The position numbers and the translations under genes were made by a program. The notes under the pieces are model-generated. The model had not been told where the DNA came from, searched no databases, and saw nothing but the letters and a program-made list of their open reading frames with translations. Positions 10,441 through 20,756 of a DNA stretch of 64,000 nt are shown here, piece by piece. This stretch comes from Zygaena filipendulae. Taxonomy: Eukaryota > Arthropoda > Insecta > Lepidoptera > Zygaenidae. Each line of letters opens with the position of its first letter. Position 1 is the stretch's first letter. Location: NCBI GenBank assembly GCA_907165275.2, contig OU015659.1, positions 7,792,501 through 7,856,500 of the forward strand, written 5' to 3'.

Positions 10441-10828
10441 ACATAATTATAAATAAAATTTATGTGTCTGTTTGTAACTCAAAATTAACAGCTTTTTAAT
10501 AAATGCATAATATGAAAATAAGTATAATTATAATATGGCACCTACTTATATGTCTGTCTGTTCCGGGTAATCTCTAAAACGGCTGGATCGATTTTAACTG
10601 GACTTTCACTGGCAAATCGTCAAAGTCAAATCATTTATTCAAATTTGGTCCATAATATGACTCTTTGAACATAATTACAGTTATTATGACAACACCCATA
10701 AAACATCCACCCTTCACAGCTTCCTAGCTGATGTTATAAGGAGTAACTTGGCTACATTTATTTCCAAAAATTAGTTCCTGCGGGAACTCCGAAATCCACG
10801 CGAGAAAAATCGCGGGGCACAGCTAGTA
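10441..10828 (+). repeat. Short interspersed repeat with an internal insertion
   Basis: It follows the 14969-15271 layout: TTTATGTGTCTGTTTGTAAC, ACAGCTTTTTAATAAATGCAT, GTCTGTCTGTTCCGGGTAAT, ACTGGACTTTCACTGGCAAA, GCTGATGTTATAAGGAGTAA and a terminal GCGGGGCACAGCTAGT. Between ACTGGCAAA and TAGCTGATG about 110 bases (roughly 10619-10728) are foreign, beginning GTCAAAGTCAAATCATTTAT, which resembles another lepidopteran repeat end. Confidence 0.7.
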
Positions 10829-10888
10829 ATCAATAAATAAATATATAAATAAATAAATTTATTTCACACTCTTTATCTCCATTATTTT

Positions 10889-11106
10889 CAACCATAATTT
10901 ATAACCATTCATTATTACTCCATTATTTATAACCATTTTATTTTCAACCATATTTTTTTTTAATCCAATTTATCCAATTATTCAAGTAATTCCATTCAAC
11001 CATAATTTATAACCATTCATTATTACTCCATTATTTATAACCATTTTATTTTCAACCATATTTTTTTTTTTAATCCAATTTATCCAATTATTCAAGTAAT
11101 TCCATT
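10889..11106. repeat. Two-copy tandem repeat, period 108 bp
   Basis: CAACCATAATTTATAACCAT starts at 10889 and again at 10997, with the following 100 bases repeated almost exactly (the T-run differs by a couple of bases). The unit is made of CCATT/CCAATT words that continue as single copies to about 11220 and also occur near 8740-8860. Those two zones may therefore be the original interior into which the LINE pieces came. Confidence 0.8.
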
Positions 11107-13196
11107 TTTACCAATATTTTATTCATTTAGTCCAATTTATTCATTAATACCAGAGATCCATTTAATTATTCCATTTACTACTTTTATACCATTCATCACT
11201 TAGATTATCAACCACTTTTAACCATTACTTTAGTATAGGTACATCAGGTACATGACCATATATTCCAGTATTTAATCTTTGTACCTAATCCATTAGTAAT
11301 TAAATCCAATAATCAAAATCGCTTTAACTAGTTAACCAGCTAGTTATTCCTTACACAATTGGTAGAGTAAATTCCTTTTCCCTCAAGTACCTAGATTAAA
11401 TTGACATTGAAAGAACTTTATTTGACACAACACATACATTAATTTTTAAAAAAAGTATGAATAAGGGACTGCTTCCCAACCGCCAAACGATCAGAAACGT
11501 ACCGGGAGATCGCAAGCGCACCAAACCCAAAATTAACTATAAATTCTTCTATGCTATCCACCTGACTCGTCTGTCGAGATTGTATCGGTCTCAGAGTATA
11601 CTTAGAACAATTGTATGTAATCTGACTATGCTTTGACACCTTATGGACAAGTTCTAGTTGAAGAAAAGAAAGAAGTCTATCCATTACAAACAACCAAGGA
11701 AACAAACAAAAATGGATCTTATGTCCTTATTGGCGCCTATTAGATAATATACGGAGGTAACGTTATATAAGTTTGCAAACTTTGTAAGTTTGGATGTAGT
11801 GGGTAGTCTCTGATACTACTGAACAGATTCCTAAAATTCCTTTATAAAAGATACTGACACAGCACAGGAGTGACACGTACTTTCCATTTCCAAACAAAGA
11901 ATTCCTGCCGAAATATCAAAATTCACGCTGGGAAATCAGCGGGGAAACAGATATTTTAATAGGTTAGGTATGGATAAAAGTGAAATAGGCAATAAGGTAG
12001 GTACATTTTATCCGGATGTAAAGGAATTTCGCGGGTTGAATCGCGGGGGATAGTAGGCACCTAGCAGTAAAATATTACTTATTGTTGAAGGTAAATTATG
12101 ATAATACTCTAAAACTGATTTTGTTCTCTATACGTATCTATTTAAGTATTATTAATGAATGTTGGCATATAATCAAAAAGGAAAACTGTGACTATTGTTT
12201 TAAACAAGATTCGAATTTGAAAACTAACTTAGAGACCACACTTAAATCGCAACCTTTTAATGTGTTATACAAATGCATATTACGTTTAATTAAATTGTTT
12301 AAATTACAGGAGGATTACAGAATAATTTCACAGAAAGTACCTTTACCTATCTATTTTCTTCAAAAGCTCAATGGTTAAATAGAGTTACTACTGCATTAAT
12401 TAACATCAAGTTAAATATTGTGTAATTCCACTACAAATTATTAAGAAAGACTTACCGCTACCACAATAACCACGAGTATACTCCGCTACTAAGCGCACTA
12501 AAGAAGAAATGCTGTAATTGAATACCCGCGCATAATCACACATTTTTAGACTTATAAGCATTGATATATTCCTATAAGAAAAAAATCTCCAGGACTTCAA
12601 ACCCATTTACTACGAATTCTATCGACACCTGACCTTCATACTTTTATTGGACTACCTCCAAAACCTTTTACAAAAATATCTGATGGAAGCAATAAGACAA
12701 GTTTTAGCGAGCAATCTCGAGTATCTAAATTAACCCGTGTAATCGATATTGTCATGGAATGCCTCTAAAATCTTTTGTTTCTATTTATGCCATGTAAATT
12801 CATAAGAACGCAAAGTCTTGTGCCACAACTTAGCCAATCCAGTCAAACGTGACTGCACATAATAACTTTTCCATCATCGTTCCAACCATGTATTGCCCTT
12901 AGATGTTCGATTTTATCAAGATTTTATTAAGCCATTGTAATACCGGCAATTCCGATTTCTCAAAATCGAATTCGGGAAAAATACGGGTTTAACCAAGACG
13001 TTACTATAATATGGAGCGATCCTACCAGTATCATCCAGTTGTGAAGATTCTTTATTTCTCACGGCCCGTGGAGAAGGCGTATCTCTAGGCCGCCATGGCG
13101 CCCAGGATCTGGAAGTGCTCCATGACCGTCGTTTCGTTTAACAGGACTCCGAGAATGCTTTGGCTGCTTGAATCCTTAATAATCCCACTTCTGAAA
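11107..13196. other. Remaining interior of the LTR element, no recognised domains
   Basis: Frames of 98 codons on plus (12082-12378) and 88 on minus (11439-11705) show no reverse-transcriptase, protease, integrase or zinc-knuckle motif. Decayed short-repeat ends occur near 11890-11955 and 12030-12055 (AAATCAGCGGGGAAACAG, GAATCGCGGGGGATAG). 13030-13150 is GC-richer and would be the 5' leader if the element reads on minus; there a short frame contains MEHFQILGAMAA before a stop. Confidence 0.4.
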
Positions 13197-13820
13197 TGTT
13201 AATTTATTAGCATTAGTAAGGATACCTAGTAAATAAAACAACCTGATTTTAACAAAACTATTCCTTTGTGTCTGTATTACCAATTATAATAAAAACTCTT
13301 TGATATAATTTGTATCAAATTCTATAATAATCAAAGCCAGTATAGATAAGCAATAGGAATCTCAAAACATGTTACGCACAAAGTAATCAAATCTCTGAAG
13401 CTAAAGTTAAGCTTGAACAGTATATTTTATAAGAACAATACAGTAATCACAATTATTATTACAAGCATTAAATAGAGCCAAAACTGTCTACCAATACTTA
13501 ACTTTCGATGTTATGATGTCTTCCATCTAGGAAATCACCAGCACCACTGATCCGATCCTTTGTTGCTGCCATTATGTAAACATGTTCTCCCGCGCGTTTT
13601 TCCCGCTATCTCAAATAACATTTTATTTACTCTACAGTCTATGAATTCACAATGTTGCCAGTTATTAAATATGAATTGGCCATGGAAATGCAATTTAAAT
13701 CACTTTAATAAACATTGGTATAATTATTTAAATTAAGAATCACAATACATAGCATAAGAATCATAATAATATTAATCAATTTTAATATATTAGTACAGAA
13801 TACCTAAATCACTATTCACA
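13197..13820 (-). repeat. Right LTR
   Basis: Identical by eye to the left LTR over 624 bases. It is followed by TGTGTGATGA, whose first four bases repeat the TGTG left of the other LTR. On minus this would be the 5' LTR. Confidence 0.85.
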
Positions 13821-14017
13821 TGTGTGATGAACAGGTTGACGAACTTGTCACCTTGCCAATCCGCTAATCCTGGTTCTGGGTTTTCGGGTGTAGGTGGATT
13901 TTGAGTGAAAAACTTAAGGTTCCATTTTCCAGTCTGGTGTTTATATTTATCTACAATATATATAAGTATAGTCGAAAGTATATCATTTACTGAGATTTCA
14001 GAATTATAATTTATAAA

Positions 14018-14330
14018 GAACCGGTCAAGTGCGAGGGTTCCGTACAAATATGTAGATTGTAGGTATGTAAATAGTTCGTCCATACATAGAAATTTGATTT
14101 TTTTCGCAATTCCCAGGGATTGCAGACCTATTTAACCGACTTCAAAAAAGGAGGAGGTTCTATGTTCGATTGTATGTATGTTTTTTTAGTATTAATTTCA
14201 ACTTGACACCTCCACGCGTTTCTGAGAAAAAGTTTCTTGACGGACAGATGGACATCGAAGTGATCTTATAAGGGTTTCTCTCTTTATTTTGAGTTACAGA
14301 ACCTCAAAAAAACCGTTTAATAATTAATGG
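14018..14330 (+). repeat. Fragment of the AAGTGCGAG/GGTTCCGTA repeat with a GAAGTCGGTT piece inside
   Basis: It starts CCGGTCAAGTGCGAGGGTTC, lacks the middle of the family, then continues with TTGATTTTTTTCGCAATTCC and CAGGGATTGCAGAC. An ACCGACTTC-A-run-GGAGGAGG fragment (14134-14172) sits inside, followed by CACCTCCACGCGTTTCT, GACGGACAGATGGACA and a degenerate GGGTTTC...ACAGAACCT end. The second part matches 2700-2873. Confidence 0.65.
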
Positions 14331-14379
14331 TCGATCTTTGATGGTGGCTTTCACAATCTCTAGGTTTTATAGGAAAATT

Positions 14380-14770
14380 AAAATAAAATCTAGACACGCG
14401 GGCGCGTGTCAAGCCAAAGTTCAAGCTGACAGAACTGGCGAGCAGCACCGTGTGTAATATTACACGAACCATTTGGAGCCACTTTTCACCCCCCCATAAT
14501 TCAAAAACTATTTAACATAAAGATGTCAAATTTGGCTCATGTATTAAGACTCGCGAGATAAACATGTGCTCCAAATTTCATAAGCACAGGTGTGCAAACG
14601 GGCTTTTAGATATTAACGTCCAAAAATCGTGATTTTTATCGCTGACTGACCTATAGACCAAAATTATAACGCACTTCCAGATGACCTAGGAACTTGATAT
14701 TTAATACATTTAATACATAGGAACTTAATAAAAAAAAAATTACACACAATTTAGTTTCAATAAAATACTA
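14380..14770. repeat. Probable interspersed repeat, single copy in this window
   Basis: GCCACTTTTCACCCCCCCAT, AATTTGGCTCATGTATTAAG and CGTGATTTTTATCGCTGACT have the look of a lepidopteran repeat I have seen beside the AAGTGCGAG family. No second copy lies in this window, so repeat status is from memory only. Confidence 0.35.
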
Positions 14771-14772
14771 AG

Positions 14773-14892
14773 TAGTAGCTATTGCCTGCGCCTTCACTCG
14801 CGTTACCAAACATGCGAATCCGTTCAGCTGGTTTTTGTGTAATGAGTAACAAACATACAAATTTTTATACTTACAATATTAGTAGGATTTAC
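14773..14892 (+). repeat. Short interspersed repeat, internally deleted copy
   Basis: The head TAGCTATTGCCTGCGCCTTC then ACTCGCG is followed directly by the 3' half: AATCCGTTCAGCTGGTTTTT, GTAATGAGTAACAAACAT, CAATATTAGTAGGATT. The middle (GGAATTCCGGGATAAAA...GACAACGTGCATGCC) is missing. Confidence 0.7.
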
Positions 14893-14968
14893 GATTAGTG
14901 TGGTCATTATGTGACAATGTGACCTTACGTAAAATGATAGTGACATCTATACATCTATACAATACATA

Positions 14969-15271
14969 ATTAATAAAATTGAAGTGTTTGTTTGTAATTC
15001 CAAACAGCTTTTCACTATGCATATGAAAGTATAGGTATACGGTAGGTACTTATATAAAAAAAATATCTAATTTTTATCTGTGTATTGTCCGTCTGTCTGT
15101 CTGCTTTTCACGGGCTAGACTGATTTTCACGGGACTTTCACAGGTTTCACTGGCAGATAGGTAGCTGATGTTATAAAGAGTAACTTAAGCTATTTTTATT
15201 TAATAAAAAAAATTGTTCCACCACAGGAATTCCGAAACTCACGCGGGTGAAACCGCGGTGCATAGCTAGTG
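14969..15271 (+). repeat. Short interspersed repeat, full-length GATGTTATAAGGAGTAACTT type
   Basis: It runs from AATAAAATTGAAGTGTTTGT through CAGCTTTTCACTATGCATAT, GTCCGTCTGTCTGTC, CGGGACTTTCACAGG, GCTGATGTTATAAAGAGTAA and GGAATTCCGAAACTCACGCG to the end CATAGCTAGT. It is the most complete copy and the reference for 4086-4401, 10441-10828 and 44490-44625. The terminal CTAGCT module is shared with other families in the window. Confidence 0.75.
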
Positions 15272-16096
15272 TTATATAAATAACGAAATACATGAATAAT
15301 AAATTATACGAATATTATTATTTTTTTAATATTTTTTGGAAATTTTGAGGTCCTCATCCTTATTTCTTTTTGGATTGTAACCCGTTGTATGCCGCCTCTC
15401 GTGGTTTATTCTTTGTAACATAATGTGAACAGAGGCTACGGCTATAAATTACGGCCACCCATGAGGGCCTTCTGCGGAACGCTTCCGCGCAGTTTCCTAT
15501 TCCCAAAGGGACAGGATTTATGCGAGCAGAAAAAAGAACTATTCCTACCAAATATTATTATTACAAGTGGATACCTACACTACATGACATGTTTTGTGTA
15601 AACATCGAATAAAAAAACAAATAATATAGGTACCTATTCGTAAAACTGTCAGTGAATTGCCTTAAAAGGTGGAAGAGTTTTTTGCAAAACTTGAGTGGAC
15701 TTTTTTCAATTACCACGTCCGAGCTTTAGCTATTTTCAAATAATCCTGTTCCCCTATATTGTGTTTCCGTGCTGGGATCGGAATTCTAGCCTTTGTCACC
15801 TAACACTACGGAAACCCTCCAACTTTCAATTCTTTTTAAAATATGAAGCCGCCTCGGCGCCATTTTGAGTTAAATACAAGTAGGTATACCTATATTTACT
15901 GTCACGCTGAAATTCCTCTATTTCACAGTGTTATTGAGAATGTTGTGTCATATTTTCATCAAGTACATTATACTTATATGACTTGAGACTATTTCACGAA
16001 ACTTTAAATATATTGTTGATATTGTAATATAAATAATTATAATGATACCTATACCTACTTATGCATTCATTTGATTGTATTTCGTGATTCCCTTGG
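15272..16096. other. Unassigned stretch
   Basis: 15360-15550 is moderately GC-rich (CTTCTGCGGAACGCTTCCGC) and unique in the window. A 63-codon minus frame there has no recognised motif. Otherwise AT-rich. Confidence 0.35.
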
Positions 16097-16427
16097 AATA
16101 GGGATGTGGACTACTTTTGAAAATCAAAATTCTAATAAGTCCGTCATTTAGAAAATAAAAAACAATAGACACGTATTTTTTGCTTTTTCAAATCAATTAA
16201 AATATACAGAGATAAAGCGCATTAAAGTTTAGGGTGAGGGGGTCGTGACGTCACTAACCGCTAAAACCGCCATACAAACTGTCAGAATAGTGACGTCACG
16301 CGAAATTTCAACTCAATATATCGCCGTTATTTTTTGATTACGCAAAAAAAGAAAAAATACGTTCCAATATTTTTTTATAATCTACAAGACGGACTAAAAA
16401 ATAAAAATTAGTCAACATGCCCATTGT
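16097..16427. mobile_element. CRE-bearing MITE, copy 2
   Basis: The ends AATAGGGATGTGGACTACT and AGTCAACATGCCCATTGTT form the inverted repeat; AAGTCCGTC and GACGGACT lie further in. Two palindromes TGACGTCA stand at 16246 and 16291. It is very close to copy 4 (61305-61634), differing in only a few percent of bases by eye. No transposase frame. Confidence 0.8.
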
Positions 16428-18361
16428 TCTCTTCAAATAGCTTCGGCAGTTTCCAAGTCATGCGTGCCCAGGCAGACAGACAGACAACAGAGCAGAAGTT
16501 GTAAAATTTACTGAAAATAGCAATTTAACAGCGTTAATTATTTCCATAAATTAAATATTATATTTCATTGACAGATACGATTTTGATACACATAAAATTT
16601 ATATTTACGACACAATAAAATTTGTTAAGTTTATTAGTAATTTGATTTTCTTTGAACTCGTTATACGACATGTTTCTTGACGTGCCCACTAAAAAAGACG
16701 ATTCTTAAATTGTATTAACTGTCGGTTAACATTTTAATGTTAATAGTGTAGAGTCATCATTTAGTAAATCAATGAGAGTCATACAAAAACAGGCAGGCGC
16801 GTCGTGAAAACTTATAAAATTAGAATTAAAAACAAAATTATTATACTAACGGTAATTAAGTACAGACACAAACGTACCTACACTGTACTTTTATTTACAT
16901 CGTGTCTTCTGAAAAGGAATATTTGGATTCAGAAAAGGGTTTATTTGGAAATTAAATAAGTGACGGAAATGTCATCGCGGTCAAACCATTTCATTGTGTC
17001 AAAGACCTAAGAATACTGTTTTTAATATCAACTAAAACAATTCTAGCAACATCTTGCAATACGTAGCTTATCTAGGTTTATGGCAGAAGCATCTCATACG
17101 TAAGATGAAAGACGTGACTACCTTAGCGCCCCGAGTGTAAAGTTCTGCTAGGATGAATTTTGTGAAAAATAAAGCAAAAAAAGTCGTCAGATACTAACAT
17201 TGTAGCCTGTAGGTACAAGATTTTAATTTTAATAAACGGTGAATACATAGAACTAGGTAGCTACGATGTGAACTCAAATGTAAGGCAAAAGAGATATTTA
17301 GAAGAAAAAAAAACAAACATCCAAATGCGTTTTAGACCACGCACAGTGAAGGGGTTCCGTTTAAAGAACGGTGACCGTTAAAATACAAAGGTTTTTCGAA
17401 AATATCGCAAATTAAAAAAGACCACTTACTAAAAATAGTTCAATATAATATAATATATAGGTATGTGTATAATATAGATTTCGTATAAAACTACGGAACC
17501 TTAATACGGGTGTGTACCTATACATATACCTACACGCGGAAGAAATGAAACTTTTATAAAAACAATGGGATTTTTTTAATATATATGTATAGACGTAATT
17601 AGCTTTTAGTAGGTAGGTACATATTATATAGGTACGTATTACGCAATAATGCAGCAAAGTTGCGAGTAGACATTAGTCTACACTTATATGTATTAACTTT
17701 GATGATTATTTTTTAGTAAGTAAAATACAGAAATATTTTAATAAAGAACTTTTATTCAAAACAATAGACAATAGACGTGTGCAATAGACGTGTGCATAAA
17801 AAGCACAAAATTTTATGGCGCGAAGTTTTATGTAGGTATCTTGTGTGTTGAGCTGGAATTTAAACGTAGGTAGTTCTTTTTTTTTGGTTTTTCAAAATCC
17901 GTTCGCGCTAATATTACCAATTAATAATTTTTTAACGCCAAAAACGAGCTTGAAAAAATCTCTTAACAAATAAAACTATGTGTATCTATCTAATATACTT
18001 AGGTAGGTACCATACTATTGAAATAAAGCCAGCAGTGGAAATGGTTTTCCAGTATTTAATTACAAAATGATAATTATTTCAATATGTAGGTATACACAAA
18101 AGTATGTATACGATGTTAATTAAACATCTCTCAGACCGCAAACAAGCGCGCATAAAGGCATTTCGTGTTTCATTTGCAAACAAATATTATATGCGAATTG
18201 TTTGTCTTTGAATCTCATTTGAGTCCGTTCGTTCTATTAAATACAAACCGAAAATTCAATGCGGGCAGCTAGTCCTTATGAAGGCTTTTCGACGTTTCTC
18301 TCTGAGGTTTTCAGAGTTGAATGATGTTATTTTGGTTGGCAAATTGGTAATTATTTGTGTT
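16428..18361. other. Unassigned AT-rich stretch
   Basis: No gene or repeat family recognised. The 81-codon minus frame at 17412-17657 lies in low-complexity TATA/TACCTA sequence and is not credible as a gene. Confidence 0.4.
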
Positions 18362-18589
18362 TTTAGGGTTCCGTACCTGTTAAGAAAAAATGAATCCTTA
18401 TAGAATGCCGCACTCTCTACCTTTCTCTTCCTCTCTCCCTCTAACTTAGGTTGCCTATGAAAAGATTGCTCTTAGCAATATAGGTCACCTAAATTGTACG
18501 TACCTACTATGTAACTGTGTCTTTGTAATATGTGTTTTCTTCTGTGTGCGTGCAATAAAGTATATTTGATTTGATTTGATTTGATTTGA
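18362..18589 (+). repeat. LINE 3' end with TTTGA tail
   Basis: A GGGTTCCGTACC fragment leads into AAAAGATTGCTCTTAGCAAT, a TGT-rich stretch, an AATAAA signal (18554-18559) and a tail of TTTGA/TGATT repeats (18565-18588). Poly(A)-signal-plus-short-tandem tails mark the 3' ends of many lepidopteran LINEs. No coding sequence of the element is retained. Confidence 0.65.
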
Positions 18590-18717
18590 AGATCATACTC
18601 ATAACGCAGTAGGTATACGGTCGCTACGTGTAGTCTAAGTTGTTAGTAGTTATATTCGAGGTAGTAGGTATGTACTCGTGTATAGCATTTCATACCTGTA
18701 CCATATTATTGAACACA

Positions 18718-18850
18718 ACAGCTGTACCCTTAAGCTTCACCGGTGTTTCAAATTTTTTAACCCCCTTGGTGATTGAATTTCGAAGAACCCTTGTGCAAAA
18801 TTTCTAGTTTCTAGACCCGGTAGTTAGGACTTTGTGCAGTCAGTTTAGGA
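18718..18850 (+). repeat. Short interspersed repeat, CCCTTGGGGGTTGAATTT type
   Basis: The order AGCTGTACCCTTAAGCTTCA, TTTAACCCCCTTGGTGATTG, AATTTCGAAGAACCC, GCAAAATTTCTAGTTTCTAG and ACCCGGTAGTTAGGA is a decayed copy of the type seen at 58404-58800. Confidence 0.55.
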
Positions 18851-20172
18851 ATTTCAGGTGTTATTTCAATCAAAATATATCTTAATAACCGCAGTCTATG
18901 CTTTGGATTGTCATAATTAGTTACGCACCTCTAGTCTCTTTTGTGTCCTGTTAGTCGTGTGCTTGATCCGTGCCACTTGCCTAGCACGTATCCTTGGGAG
19001 TATCTTTGTGATATTCTTTCTATTGTTCTGTTAGTCTCTTGATTTAAGCAGTCGAGGTTCAAACTCGATTCCAGCAACAATTTTCATTGTTACAAAAGTT
19101 CACAATGTAAAATGCAAGCCGCTGTATCTACGTGATTCTCATGCCGGCAAACTTTAAATTACACCTCACAACTCTAAGCAAGAACAATCCAACTTTAAAA
19201 TATTATTACCTACCCGGTAAGTGGTAACCCTCTAGTTCATTATCTTCCGATTAAGCTTGTTAGGAGCCACGAATTCGCGTTTAACCAAAAGTTGGAGTAT
19301 TTCTCATGTAAATACTCGTAAAGATGTGTTAACAAAATTACTGCGCAAGGTTTGTTTCAGAAATGTAAATTAAATAAAACTGCCAGGAGTAAAAAGTGGG
19401 GGGTAAATTTACGACTGTAAATTCGTATAATAAGACTCGTTGAATTTTATAGCGTAGCGTTGGTTAGACGTACACCACCACCATTGAAAGACGACGTTTT
19501 TTCTATGTTAATGACTTACAGGAAATTGAGTGAGATCGTAGATATATTGCAGTTATTAGAAAATTTATGTAAATAGAGTTTTTCAGAAAATTCTCCTATT
19601 TTCTATCTGTAGGTACCTGTAAATTTAACTAACTAAAACTATGTTTAACACATTAATTATGTTTTAGAGGGCCTCAAAAATAAAACACTATTGTTTCTTT
19701 TTAGCGTAAAGTAGTCAAATTGGCAGAAACTAATTTCCATCCGTCTGCCCGTTGTCACAATCAGAAATTTTACTCGTAGACTATTGACATTAAATAAAGC
19801 GTTAAGACCGCCATTTGTATTTTCCTTTTCTTTAGGTATTGTAATATTGTCATTTTAGGTGCAATAAAGACTCAAATAAATTAATTAATAATGAAATTAG
19901 AAGCACTATATAACTATTTAACTGAGAACAAAAATAAATTCTGAGTATGAGTATAATGTATGCATGTCAATAATCATACCTATCATTAATAGATCTTGAA
20001 AAATAGTTATGATTCTCCGATGAGTTTTTTTCTGATTTAAACAGTGATCATTCTACCCCAGCACGGAACCTTTCACTGTTTGTCACCCACATTTACTTGC
20101 CCAGTTTTTACAAAATTAATCTTTCCAGATTCATTCACATCTCTCGAATTTGTTTTCTATAGCTTTATGATT
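18851..20172. other. Unassigned stretch
   Basis: Nothing coding or repeated was recognised. A T-arm-like GAGGTTCAAACTCGATTCC at about 19046 has no accompanying tRNA body. Confidence 0.35.
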
Positions 20173-20473
20173 AATAGGCTATTTGACTAATTAATAAAAA
20201 ATATTGGACACGTATTTTTCTTTTTTTAAGTAATGAAAAAATAACGTTACATTGAGTTGAAATTTCGGGTGACGTCACTAACTAGTGCAGTTTGTATGGC
20301 GGCTTGTAGCGGTAAGTGACGTCACGAGCCCTCACCCTAAACTTTAATGCGCTTTATCTCTGTGTATTTTAATTAATTTGAAAAATAAAAAATACGTGTC
20401 TAATGATTTTTTATTTATCTAAAAGACGGACTAAATAAAATTATAATTTTTAAAAGTTGTCAACATCCCTATT
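20173..20473. mobile_element. CRE-bearing MITE, copy 3 (inverted orientation)
   Basis: The ends AATAGGCTATTTGAC and GTCAACATCCCTATT form the inverted repeat. The interior is the reverse complement of copies 2 and 4, with TGACGTCA at 20270 and 20317 flanking a GTTTGTATGGCGGCTTGTAG centre. Landmarks ATTGGACACGTATTTTTC, CTTTAATGCGCTTTATCTC and GACGGACT are shared with copy 1. Confidence 0.8.
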
Positions 20474-20756
20474 ATTTTGTACAAACAGGTCTACAAAAAA
20501 TTACAACTGTTATAGTAAGTATACATTATTTAAATATGATCAAATTGTAAAATCTTTTTTACTCATCGAACTTGTAAATTTCTTGTTTCAGGTGGACGTA
20601 GTTCAACTAAAAACGTGTATAAATCAAATTGCTGTTATTGTTGCTATGACATTTCTTCGGTAGTTTTCTACTGTGTTATTATATTATTTTGTTTTAAAAA
20701 TTGTCACTTTTTTTCTTACAATCAAAGTGAAAAGCGAAATATAACTGGGACATTAA
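20474..20756. other. Spacer between two inverted-repeat elements
   Basis: AT-rich; a 68-codon frame (20457-20663) overlaps the MITE end and is accidental. Confidence 0.4.

Larger units (their letters stand above)
8018..13820 (-). mobile_element. LTR retrotransposon-like element with identical LTRs, no recognisable gag-pol
   Basis: Two 624-bp direct repeats bound a 4,555-bp interior. TGTG stands immediately outside both ends (8014-8017 and 13821-13824), consistent with a 4-bp target duplication. The interior contains no recognisable protease, RNase H or integrase, so the copy is non-autonomous. Two signals suggest minus orientation: next to the right LTR, on minus, is TTTCAGAAGTGGGATT, resembling the complement of a tRNA-Leu 3' region (primer-binding site); next to the left LTR, on minus, is the purine-rich AGGATGGGCGAG (polypurine tract). 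The interior carries decayed LINE pieces on plus, a short repeat and a tandem duplication. Superfamily (BEL/Pao or Gypsy) cannot be decided without pol. Confidence 0.75.

Noticed and set aside
12082..12378. 98-codon frame in the LTR interior as a possible gag remnant
   Set aside because: No zinc knuckle or capsid-like features, and it lies on the strand opposite to the inferred element.
8018..13820. Segmental duplication as the explanation of the 624-bp repeats
   Set aside because: TG...CA ends, exact termini and TGTG flanks fit LTRs better; assembly duplication remains a minor alternative.
13790..14083. 97-codon minus frame crossing the right LTR end
   Set aside because: It starts in one repeat and ends in the LTR, so it cannot be a single ancestral gene.
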